Shown piece by piece: positions 8,472 to 15,397 of a DNA stretch of 64,000 nt. Location of the stretch: assembly GCA_016715765.1 (NCBI GenBank), contig JADJZJ010000002.1, positions 1 to 64,000 on the forward strand, given 5' to 3'. Numbering within the stretch: the stretch's first letter is position 1; each line of letters starts with the position of its first letter. The position numbers and the translations under genes were made by a program. The notes beneath the pieces were generated by a model. That model made no database searches, was not told the DNA's origin, and saw nothing but the letters and a program-made list of their open reading frames with translations. Source of the DNA: Opitutaceae bacterium (GTDB lineage: Bacteria > Verrucomicrobiota > Verrucomicrobiia > Opitutales > Opitutaceae).

Positions 8472-9485
8472 TCAGGACTGGTACTTGCTGATCACGGCGC
8501 GGACGATCTTCTCGACGTCGTCGCGGCTGACCTTTTTCGCGAGGACCGGCTTCCGGCGTCGCAGTTCGCATTCCTTCGCCGCCTCGGCATAGCCGCAGTC
8601 GCCCAGGATGCAGGCGAGTTTGCCCTTGGCCTCCTCCAAATGCTCCTGCTCCTGCGGGCTCATCGGAAAGCGGGGCGGACCGGGGTCGAACCCGCGCAGC
8701 GCCACGGCCGCACGGAAACCCTCCGGGAAATTGCCGGCGGCGAACATCGTGCTGATCAGTTCCTGGATTTTCAGCTGCACCCGCCGGCACTCGGCGTAAT
8801 TGCCCGCCTGGAAGTCGGAGTAGATTTTCAGGATGACCTCGGGAATGACGCTGGAGCTGGCGATCGTGCCGCCGTCGCCCCCCATCATCAGGCTGGGGAA
8901 AAGGATTTCCTCGGTGCCGCTGAAGCACACGAAGTCGGGCCGCTGCGGCTTGATCTGGGCGAGCAGGGTGCAGAACCGGGGGAAGTCGCGGCTCGAGTCC
9001 TTGATGCCGATGATCCGCGGACAATCCAGCGCCAGCCGCTGCACGACGGGCAGGCTGATCTCGTTGGAAAATTGCGGGATGTTGTAGAGCAGGATGTCGA
9101 TCGGGCTCCGGGCGGCGATCTCGCGGAAGTAGTGTTCGATGCTCTCCTGGCTGACCTTGAAATAGTACGGCCCCGTCAGGCTCACCGCGGCGCAGCCCAG
9201 GTCGGCGTACGCGTGGCAGGCCTTCAGCACGAGGTCGATGTTCGCCTCGGCGGCGCCGGCGAGGATCGGGATGCGTCCACGGTTCTCGCTCGCCATGATC
9301 CGCACCACCCGCAGCCGCTCCTCGAAGCTCAGGCGGATGAATTCGCCGGTGCTGCCGTTGGGGTACAGGCCGTGGATTCCCTTGTCGATGAGCCAGGACG
9401 TGAGGCGCCGCAGTTCGTGCTCGTTGACCGATCCGTCCCGGGCGAACGGCACGATGTTGGGAGTGTAGATGCCTTTGATTTTCAT
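8472..9485 (-). CDS. DapA/DHDPS-family aldolase with putative microcompartment-targeting tail
   Basis: The 337-aa TIM barrel has the class I aldolase/synthase set: GSTGE at 44-48, Y134 in LLYNIP and the Schiff-base K162 in GIKDSS. Members cleave or form 2-keto-3-deoxy sugar acids, giving pyruvate plus an aldehyde, or make dihydrodipicolinate. Next to a sugar-acid dehydratase gene, the aldolase direction is more likely than lysine synthesis. The core family ends near residue 295. Here a basic linker (308-318) is followed by the amphipathic helix VSRDDVEKIVRAVISKYQ (319-336), with hydrophobics at 324, 327, 328, 331 and 332. That is the pattern of BMC encapsulation peptides, and the next gene is a shell protein. 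Targeting is inferred. Confidence 0.87.
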   Translation of the reverse strand: MKIKGIYTPNIVPFARDGSVNEHELRRLTSWLIDKGIHGLYPNGSTGEFIRLSFEERLRVVRIMASENRGRIPILAGAAEANIDLVLKACHAYADLGCAAVSLTGPYYFKVSQESIEHYFREIAARSPIDILLYNIPQFSNEISLPVVQRLALDCPRIIGIKDSSRDFPRFCTLLAQIKPQRPDFVCFSGTEEILFPSLMMGGDGGTIASSSVIPEVILKIYSDFQAGNYAECRRVQLKIQELISTMFAAGNFPEGFRAAVALRGFDPGPPRFPMSPQEQEHLEEAKGKLACILGDCGYAEAAKECELRRRKPVLAKKVSRDDVEKIVRAVISKYQS

Positions 9486-9574
9486 GGGAGCCAGCGGAAT
9501 GGAAGTGAATCAAGTTCCAGGGTCGTTGTCAGTGGAAAGTAACGGGCGGAGCCGGGAGGAGTTTCAAACCTGGT

Positions 9575-9668
9575 TTGTCATTCTGAACACAGTGAAGAAT
9601 CCAGTGAACGATACTGGAGGGCTTCGATAAGCGCATACTGGATTCTTCGCTTCGCTCAGAATGACAAT
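9575..9668. repeat. Inverted repeat, family H
   Basis: Arms of about 30 nt (left containing GAAGAATCCAGTG, right containing CTGGATTCTTCGCTTC) flank about 40 nt in the aldolase-dehydratase gap. The same pair recurs at 15278-15366. Nothing else is seen in this 228-nt gap. Confidence 0.7.
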
Positions 9669-9713
9669 GGGGGGCGTTTTACAGCCACACCCTTGTTCAG
9701 CCTAGTGCCGAAC

Positions 9714-10892
9714 TCACCAATCCGTCACCGCGCCGTCAGCGGTGAAGCTGCGGCGGAGGATTTCCTGCTGGAACGGGTGTTTGCGCACCTCGGCCTCGTT
9801 GATCTCGATGCCGAGGCCCGGCTTGGAACTGGGGCGGACGATCTGGCCCTTCGGCTCGATCGTGAAGCCCGACTGCACGATATCCTCGCGCCAGGGCACG
9901 TCGTTGCGGACGGATTCGCAGATGAGATAGCTGGGAGTGGCGAAGCCGAACTCGAGTGAGGCGGCGGTGCTGACCGGACCCTGGGGATTGTGCGGCGCGA
10001 GCGACACGCGGTAGGCCTCGGCCAGGGCGGCAATGCGCCGGGCCTCGGTGAGGCCGCCGCAATGGGTGATGTCCGGCTGCAGAATGCTGGCGGCCTTTTT
10101 CTGGAGCAGATCGCGGAACCCGTGCAGGCCGGTGATGCGCTCGCCGGAGGCAATGGGGGTGCGCACGGCCCGCTGAACCTCGGCCATCCCGTCGAGCTCC
10201 TCGGGCCAGCAGACCTCCTCGAGGAAGTACAGGCCGTAGGGCTCGAGGGCCTTGGCGAACTGCAGGCCCATGCGGGGCGAGGGCCGCGCATGGCAGTCGA
10301 CCATCACGTCAATGCCCGGGCCCACGGCCTCGCGGATGGCGGCGACACAGGACTCGGCGTAGTGGATCGGGCGCAGACCCTCGATATTGGCGGTCTCCGG
10401 CACGGCCATGCATTTGAACGCGGTGTAGCCGTCGGCCACGCTCTGCCGCGCGAGGTCCGCGAAGCGCGCCGCGTCGCCCGGGGCGGTCATGTAGAAATCC
10501 TCCATCTTCCCGCCGCCGAGATGGCTGTACGTGCGGACATAGTCGCGCACCGGCCCACCCCAGAGCTTGTGGCAGGGTACGTTGTGGATCTTGCCCATGA
10601 TGTCCCAGAGTGCGAGGTCGATGCCCGCGATGGCCGTGGCGCGGACGATGCCGTTGCCGTGCCAGAAGTGCTGGCGGAACATCATCTGCCAGAGGTGCTC
10701 CACGCGGGTGGGATCCTCGCCGATGATGAGCTGCGACACGTCCTCCACCGCGCCGAGGATCGAGCGCGTGTGCCATTCGAGCGTGGCCTCGCCCCAGCCG
10801 TAGAGGCCGGGCTGGTCGGTGAGGACCTTGACGAAGATCCAGTTCCGCATCCGCGCATTGCAGACCAGCGTTTCGACTTTGGTGATTTTCAT
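9714..10892 (-). CDS. Enolase-superfamily sugar-acid dehydratase, D-galactonate dehydratase-like
   Basis: The 392-aa protein has the two-domain enolase fold. Predicted metal ligands are D199 (VDCH), E225 or E226 (FLEEV) and E251 (ASGER); H201 and D274 (LQPD) with H301 (APHNP) are likely acid/base residues. This DxH...H arrangement is that of the DgoD/galactonate-dehydratase subgroup, which makes 2-keto-3-deoxy acids from aldonates. The substrate cannot be fixed from sequence; galactonate, gluconate or a deoxy-sugar acid are options. Start ATG 10892 gives the conserved MKITKVETL opening; a longer open frame upstream crosses repeats and is rejected. The product would feed the aldolase encoded next. 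Confidence 0.88.
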   Translation of the reverse strand: MKITKVETLVCNARMRNWIFVKVLTDQPGLYGWGEATLEWHTRSILGAVEDVSQLIIGEDPTRVEHLWQMMFRQHFWHGNGIVRATAIAGIDLALWDIMGKIHNVPCHKLWGGPVRDYVRTYSHLGGGKMEDFYMTAPGDAARFADLARQSVADGYTAFKCMAVPETANIEGLRPIHYAESCVAAIREAVGPGIDVMVDCHARPSPRMGLQFAKALEPYGLYFLEEVCWPEELDGMAEVQRAVRTPIASGERITGLHGFRDLLQKKAASILQPDITHCGGLTEARRIAALAEAYRVSLAPHNPQGPVSTAASLEFGFATPSYLICESVRNDVPWREDIVQSGFTIEPKGQIVRPSSKPGLGIEINEAEVRKHPFQQEILRRSFTADGAVTDW

Positions 10893-10929
10893 GGGAGGAA
10901 ATTGCGCGTGCAGGCTTGCCTTGGCTTGG

Positions 10930-10956
10930 GTAGGAGCCTGCTTGCAGGCGATGGCT
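10930..10956. repeat. Single GTAG-hairpin unit, family E
   Basis: GTAGGA is followed by GCCTGC-TT-GCAGGC. The same unit appears as an inverted doublet at 45009-45129. It lies upstream of the dehydratase start. Confidence 0.65.
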
Positions 10957-11070
10957 TGAGCGAGTGCGAACTCGGTGAACGCTATCGATGGTTCCGAAAA
11001 TAATTCCGGTCGCCTTTCCGGGCAGGTGGGGCGGGCCCGGCGGGCCGTGATTGGCAGGCGCACGCCGAAC

Positions 11071-11095
11071 CGCCCGTCCGGAGGCCGGGCGCTAC
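11071..11095 (-). repeat. Single GTAG-hairpin unit, family F
   Basis: Read on the minus strand, GTAG is followed by a CGCCCG...CGGGCG hairpin. Doublets of this family lie at 18687-18758 and 61314-61392. It sits just downstream of the bicupin stop. Confidence 0.65.
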
Positions 11096-11109
11096 CTTCA
11101 GCCAAGGCT

Positions 11110-12117
11110 TCATTCCTCGCCGTCGTAGTAGTCCACGGCGGTCATGCGGAAATAGTGTCCGCCGGGATTGATGCCCCATTTGTTGCTGTCGGGGTAATGG
11201 CAGATTTCCACGGGCGGGTTGTCGGCGATGATCAGGCATTCGAGTTCGCAATCGGCCGCGGCCAGGGTCTGGTGCGGCGCACCCGGGGGATGCAGCACGA
11301 CATCGCCCGGGCCGACTTCGTGGCGGCCTTCGGGTGTGCGCACCACGCCGCGACCTGCAGTGAAGACGAACAATTCCCACTGCGCGGCATGACTGTGATA
11401 GGGGCAGATGGCGGCACCGGGCATGACGCGGCGGATCTGGAGATCGAAGGGATGTCCGCCCGCCTGCACGCCGGCGCCGCGGATGCCGCCGACGGCGAGC
11501 GAAAGATTGCGGAATAGGCTGTCGTAGCGGCCCTTGGGCGAGCGCCGCTGCTCCCAGGCGACGTCGGCGACATTGACGAAGGTCGCGGCGGGAGCGGGCG
11601 GCATGGCCCGGGGTTTGGGCGGTTGCTGGGCGGCCGGGCTGTCCTCTTCGCCCAGATTATAGTCCACGTCCTGCTTGCGGAAAATCGCACCGCCCGGCTT
11701 GAAACCCCATTTGTCGGAGTCGGGGTAGTGCCAGAATTCCGTCAGGGGATTGTCGGCCACGAGGTAGTACAGCAGGTCGGTCGTCCCCGTGTTGATGAGT
11801 TGGTGGGCGTTGCCCGGCGGATGCATCATCACGTCACCGGCGCGCACATCGCGGCGCTGATCGCCGTGCCGCATCGTGCCGGTGCCGCTGAGGATGTAGT
11901 AGCATTCCCATTGGGCGGAGTGGGCATGGAACGGGCAGCCCGACTTGCCCGGGCTGAACTTGCCCAGTTCCAGGTCGAACGGGTGGCCGCCCGCCGCGAG
12001 CGTGGCGTTGGGCTTGGCGCCGAGTTCCTCCGAGATGCCCTTGCCGGCGCCGTGGAACTTGCCGCCGGGGGAGGACCATTCGTACCAGGGGATTTTGTCG
12101 AGATGGACGCGTTTCAT
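11110..12117 (-). CDS. Bicupin (duplicated cupin-domain protein)
   Basis: The 335-aa product is an internal duplication: residues about 1-165 and 185-335 are alignable halves. Each carries a metal-cupin signature (CPFHAHSAQWE and GDVMMHPPGNAHQ in the first, CPYHSHAAQWE and GDVVLHPPGAPHQ in the second) and each ends in a near-identical ADNP...YPDS(D/N)KWG motif. Bicupins include oxalate decarboxylases, dioxygenases and sugar isomerases; no one activity can be assigned. Both metal sites look complete, so a catalytic rather than purely structural role is likely. Its place between an FAH-family enzyme and a dehydratase suggests a step in sugar-acid catabolism. Start ATG 12117 follows the intergenic repeat. 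Confidence 0.82.
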   Translation of the reverse strand: MKRVHLDKIPWYEWSSPGGKFHGAGKGISEELGAKPNATLAAGGHPFDLELGKFSPGKSGCPFHAHSAQWECYYILSGTGTMRHGDQRRDVRAGDVMMHPPGNAHQLINTGTTDLLYYLVADNPLTEFWHYPDSDKWGFKPGGAIFRKQDVDYNLGEEDSPAAQQPPKPRAMPPAPAATFVNVADVAWEQRRSPKGRYDSLFRNLSLAVGGIRGAGVQAGGHPFDLQIRRVMPGAAICPYHSHAAQWELFVFTAGRGVVRTPEGRHEVGPGDVVLHPPGAPHQTLAAADCELECLIIADNPPVEICHYPDSNKWGINPGGHYFRMTAVDYYDGEE

Positions 12118-12127
12118 TTGCGATTTT

Positions 12128-12203
12128 GTAGGGCGGGGTCTCCGAACCCCGCCATCGAATGCCAAGCGGTATCGAAAGGCGGGGTTCGGAGACCCCGCCC
12201 TAC
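12128..12203. repeat. REPIN-like doublet, family A (76 nt)
   Basis: Perfect 27-nt inverted arms (12127-12153, 12178-12204) surround a 24-nt spacer. The length matches the 7768 copy and the spacer is similar. Each arm is GTAG plus a GGCGGGG...CCCCGCC hairpin. It fills the FAH-bicupin gap. Confidence 0.85.
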
Positions 12204-12212
12204 ATCCTAACC

Positions 12213-13020
12213 TCACATTTTCTCGTTTTCGACCGGGTTGGTCAGCGTGCCGATCTTTTCGATCTCGATGCTCACGCTGTCGCCGGGCTTGAGCCAGACC
12301 GGGTTGGGTTTGACGGCCATGCCGACGCCCTGGGGTGTGCCGGTCAGGATCACGGTGCCGGGGACGAGGGTCGTGCTGCCGCTGAGGTACTCGATGATGG
12401 TGGGCACGTCGAAGATCATGTCGCTCGTCGTCCAGTCCTGGACGCGCTTGCCATTGAGGATCGTGGCGATCTTGAGCGTGTTGGGATTGGGTATGTCCTC
12501 CGGGCGTGACGAGGCAGGGGCCGAGCGGGGCAAAGGTGTCGAAGAACTTGCCGCGGCACCACTGGCCGCCGCCGAGCTTGATCTGGTGGTCGCGGGCGGA
12601 GACGTCGTTGGCGCAGGTGTAGCCGAGCACATGGTCGAGGGCCTTGGCCCGGGGGATGTTCTTGCCGGCCTTGCCAATGACCACGGCGAGCTCGCACTCA
12701 TAGTCCACCTCATCGCTGCGCAGGAATTGCGGGATGAGGATCGGATCGCCGGGATTCTGCAGCGTGTTGATGCCCTTCACGAAAAGCACCGGGCGTTCGG
12801 GCACCTTGGCGCCGGACTCCGCGGCGTGTTGCCGGTAGTTGAGCCCAATGCAGAGGATCTGCGCGGGTACCACCGGGGCCAGCAGTTTGCCGGGCTTGAC
12901 GACCTGGTCGGTGACCTGGTGGGCACCGTAGATGTCGCCGGCGATGGCCCGGGCGGAGCCATCGGATTGCAGGGCGGCATAGGCCGGACCGGTCGGAGTG
13001 AGGTGGCGGATGATTTTCAT
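12213..13020 (-). pseudogene. Fumarylacetoacetate hydrolase-family enzyme, single frameshift
   Basis: From ATG 13020 the frame reads a typical FAH-fold protein (ILCIGLNYRQHAAESG, EVDYECELAVVIGK, GYTCANDVSARDHQ) to GPCLVTP near 12505. The rest (SDMIFDVPTIIEYLS, GTVILTGTPQGVG, KPGDSVSIEIEKIG) continues in another frame to the stop at 12213. One extra G in the CCCGGAGG stretch accounts for the break; removing it gives a normal protein of about 268 aa. Relatives hydrolyse or hydrate diketo acids, including 2,4-diketo-3-deoxy-L-rhamnonate or -fuconate to pyruvate and lactate. Metal-site residues are intact on both sides, so an assembly indel is as likely as true inactivation. Confidence 0.8.
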
Positions 13021-13086
13021 GGGGATGGGAAAGGGAAGACAGGATTTGAACCACGAATGAACACGAATTCACACCAATTCTTTTTT

Positions 13087-13247
13087 ACCACGGATTTCAC
13101 GGATAACACGGATCAAGTCCCCGATCCCAACCATTGGCCACAGAAGGCTCAAAAGGCACATAAGTATTTTGGAAGATCGGTTTTGAGCATTATGAGCCTT
13201 AGGTGGCCATTGAATTTTTGATCCGTGTTATCCGTGAAATCCGTGGT
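13087..13247. repeat. Long inverted repeat, family I
   Basis: Perfect 30-nt arms (13087-13116 and 13218-13247) built from ATCCGTG repeats enclose about 100 nt. A diverged copy is at 62317-62473. It fills the gap between the AraC gene and the FAH gene on the same strand and could form a strong hairpin in a read-through transcript. Confidence 0.8.
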
Positions 13248-13259
13248 TAAACGTTTGGT

Positions 13260-14081
13260 TCAGTTTTTTTCCAGCCACGCGCGGGGTGGTTGGCCGAAGC
13301 GGGCGCGGAAGAGTCGGTAGAAGTGCGACAGGTCGCCGTAGCCGCTGGAGAAGGCGGCGCCGATGATCGAGTGGCGGTTGTCGCGCAGGAGCGCGGCGGC
13401 GTGGTCGAGGCGCAGGGTCGTGAGGTGGTCGAGGAAGGATTTCCCCGTCTGCGCCCGGAAGAGTTTGCTGAAATGCCGGCGCGACATGCCGGCCCGGCGG
13501 CAGGCGCGCTCAAGGCTCCACGGCTCGTAGAACGTGCCCGCAATCTCACCCACGACGGCCGCGACGCGCTGGGTGGCGGCGTCGGCCGGGGCGTCCGCGG
13601 GCGAACGCGCAACCGCGACCAAAATGTTTTCCGCCGCCGCGCGCAGGGCCACGTCGCGTCCGGGCCGGTCGCCGGCCTGCTCGGCTATGCCCGCCCGCCA
13701 GAGGCCCTCGAAGCGGGGTCCCCAGGCGCCGCCGGCCCGCACGGCCGCGCGTCCCGGGGTGAGGATGCCCCAGAGCTTTTGCAGCGGGGTGTCGCGCTCG
13801 AGCAGTTCCGGGGCGAAACAGAGCAGAAGCAGGGTGGGGGGTTCACGGTCGGCGATCCGGTGACGGACACCGGCGGCGACGCAGAGAACCGATCCGGCCC
13901 GGGCGGACAGGGGGCGGCCGAACTCGGTGGGAATCAGTTCCACGCTGCCCTGCAGGACGTAGATCAGCTTGTGGAAGGCGTCGGCCCGTTCCGCCATCCG
14001 AAAGCCCGGACCATGCACGCTTTCCGCAAATGCCACGCCGCCGGGCGGCAGACGGACCAAAATGGGGCGCAGGACGGGCAT
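13260..14081 (-). CDS. AraC-family transcriptional regulator
   Basis: The 273-aa protein has an N-terminal cupin-like sensor half (about 1-150) and a C-terminal pair of helix-turn-helix motifs (about 175-270), ending in the family signature AAFSSGYGDLSHFYRLFRAR followed by FGQPPRAW. It is probably the local regulator of the sugar-acid genes just downstream on the same strand; the divergent methyltransferase gene at 14188 is another possible target. The ligand is unknown. Start ATG 14081 (MPVLRPILVRL) is preferred over the longer open frame at 14138, which adds a low-quality N-terminus. Confidence 0.88.
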   Translation of the reverse strand: MPVLRPILVRLPPGGVAFAESVHGPGFRMAERADAFHKLIYVLQGSVELIPTEFGRPLSARAGSVLCVAAGVRHRIADREPPTLLLLCFAPELLERDTPLQKLWGILTPGRAAVRAGGAWGPRFEGLWRAGIAEQAGDRPGRDVALRAAAENILVAVARSPADAPADAATQRVAAVVGEIAGTFYEPWSLERACRRAGMSRRHFSKLFRAQTGKSFLDHLTTLRLDHAAALLRDNRHSIIGAAFSSGYGDLSHFYRLFRARFGQPPRAWLEKN

Positions 14082-14187
14082 GGTTCCAAAAGTGCCCGAT
14101 CCGCCAATCCAGCCAAGCCCGAAAAGCCAAGACGGCACGGCGGAAATTTGCTACGTTGATCACCCGTTTACCCAATCCGATCCGAAC

Positions 14188-15252
14188 ATGCCCCGGCCCC
14201 TGCATCCCGTCGCCACGCGCGCCGAAGTGGAATCCGTCCTCCGTTGCGAGGCGGCCCGGCCCTCGCCGCTGTTCCTCCCCGCCATCTATGAGCACAAGGC
14301 CTGGTTCGTCGGCAGTACGCCTTCGGCCATTTCGCGGGATGCCGATCTCCTGACGCGGGCGCTGCTCGCGGAGTTCGAGACCATCGGACCCGACGCGCTC
14401 GCGGTTGGCGTTGACGTCTACAATGTCGAGGCCGAGGCCGTCGGCTGCACCGTCACGTACTACGAGGGCAACGATACGAGCATCCCCGGCATCAAGCCCG
14501 GCCACCACATCGTGCAGGTGGGTGACGACCTCAGCCAGGCGAAGCTGCCCAACCCGCGCACCGACGGACGCATGCCGGTCAACCTCGAGGCCGTCCGGCG
14601 CGTGCGCCGGGAGGTCGGCGACAACTACTGGCTCCGCGGTGCGGTCTCGGGTCCCTTCTCGCTGGCCACCAGCCTCGTCGGCGCCGAGAGCCTCTTCATG
14701 GCCTGCATGGATCAGCCGGAGTGGGTGCACCAGCTCCTCGGCTACGCCGGCCGCATCATCCGCGAGTACGCGCAAGGGTACATCGACGCCGGCGCGGAGT
14801 TGATCGTCTTCGATTCCCAGGCCTCGCCCGAACTCCTCTCGCCCGCGATGTTCGAGGAGTTCGTTCTTCCCGGCATGCAGGAACTCGCCGCCTGGGCGGC
14901 GACCCAGGGCGTGCGCGACGTGCCGCTGGTCATCGGCGGCAGCACGACCCGGATCGCCGGGCTCCTCGCCCGCACCGGTTGCAACAATCTGCTCTGTGAT
15001 TTCACGGCGGACTTCGACCAGTGGGCCGCCGTCTGCCGCGGCGCGAAGAAGGCCCTGCGCCGCAATCTCTCCCCGCGTTTCCTCGAGACCGCGACACCCG
15101 CCGAGATCCATGCGGCCGCCGCCCGCGAGATCACCCGCGGCCGCGACCTGCCCGGCTTCATGATGGGCACCGCGGTCATCCCCTTCGGCACCCCGACCGA
15201 GAACGTCCTCGCGGTGAAACGCGCCTGCCGCGACGCCGCGGCGGCTGCCTAG
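14188..15252 (+). CDS. Uroporphyrinogen-decarboxylase-family methyltransferase-like protein
   Basis: The 354-aa protein has the UroD-type TIM barrel shared by uroporphyrinogen decarboxylase and the corrinoid:CoM/THF methyltransferases (MtaA, MtbA). Family-like segments include LRGAVSGPFSLATSLVGAE, AGAELIVFDSQAS and NLSPRFLETATP. The neighbours are folate and methyl-transfer genes, so a C1-transfer role is more likely than haem synthesis. The usual zinc-ligand motif (HICG after PxxxH) is replaced by LVIGGSTT, so classic zinc-thiolate activation may be lost; two nearby cysteines (GCNNLLC) could substitute. Start ATG 14188 is chosen because an earlier open frame overlaps the AraC gene. Confidence 0.8.
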   Translation: MPRPLHPVATRAEVESVLRCEAARPSPLFLPAIYEHKAWFVGSTPSAISRDADLLTRALLAEFETIGPDALAVGVDVYNVEAEAVGCTVTYYEGNDTSIPGIKPGHHIVQVGDDLSQAKLPNPRTDGRMPVNLEAVRRVRREVGDNYWLRGAVSGPFSLATSLVGAESLFMACMDQPEWVHQLLGYAGRIIREYAQGYIDAGAELIVFDSQASPELLSPAMFEEFVLPGMQELAAWAATQGVRDVPLVIGGSTTRIAGLLARTGCNNLLCDFTADFDQWAAVCRGAKKALRRNLSPRFLETATPAEIHAAAAREITRGRDLPGFMMGTAVIPFGTPTENVLAVKRACRDAAAAA

Positions 15253-15277
15253 GACCAATCATGCCTTTCCTCCCTCT

Positions 15278-15366
15278 CATTCTGAGCGAAGCGAAGAATC
15301 CAGTGCGCGCGTATCGAAGCCTGCACGTGGCACTCACTGGATTCTTCACAACGTTCAGAATGACAA
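15278..15366. repeat. Inverted repeat, family H
   Basis: This is a second copy of the 9575 element, with arms containing GCGAAGAATCCAGTG and CACTGGATTCTTC. It separates the UroD-like and MetF-like genes. Confidence 0.7.
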
Positions 15367-15397
15367 ATCAATTGGGTCAGTTGGTCCCTCTTTGGCC

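Noticed and set aside
11110..13020. A 636-aa frame joining the FAH gene and the bicupin
   Set aside because: Its middle (from about 12500 to the bicupin start) is His/Arg-rich antisense-like sequence crossing a repeat; it results from the FAH frameshift. The two genes are separate.
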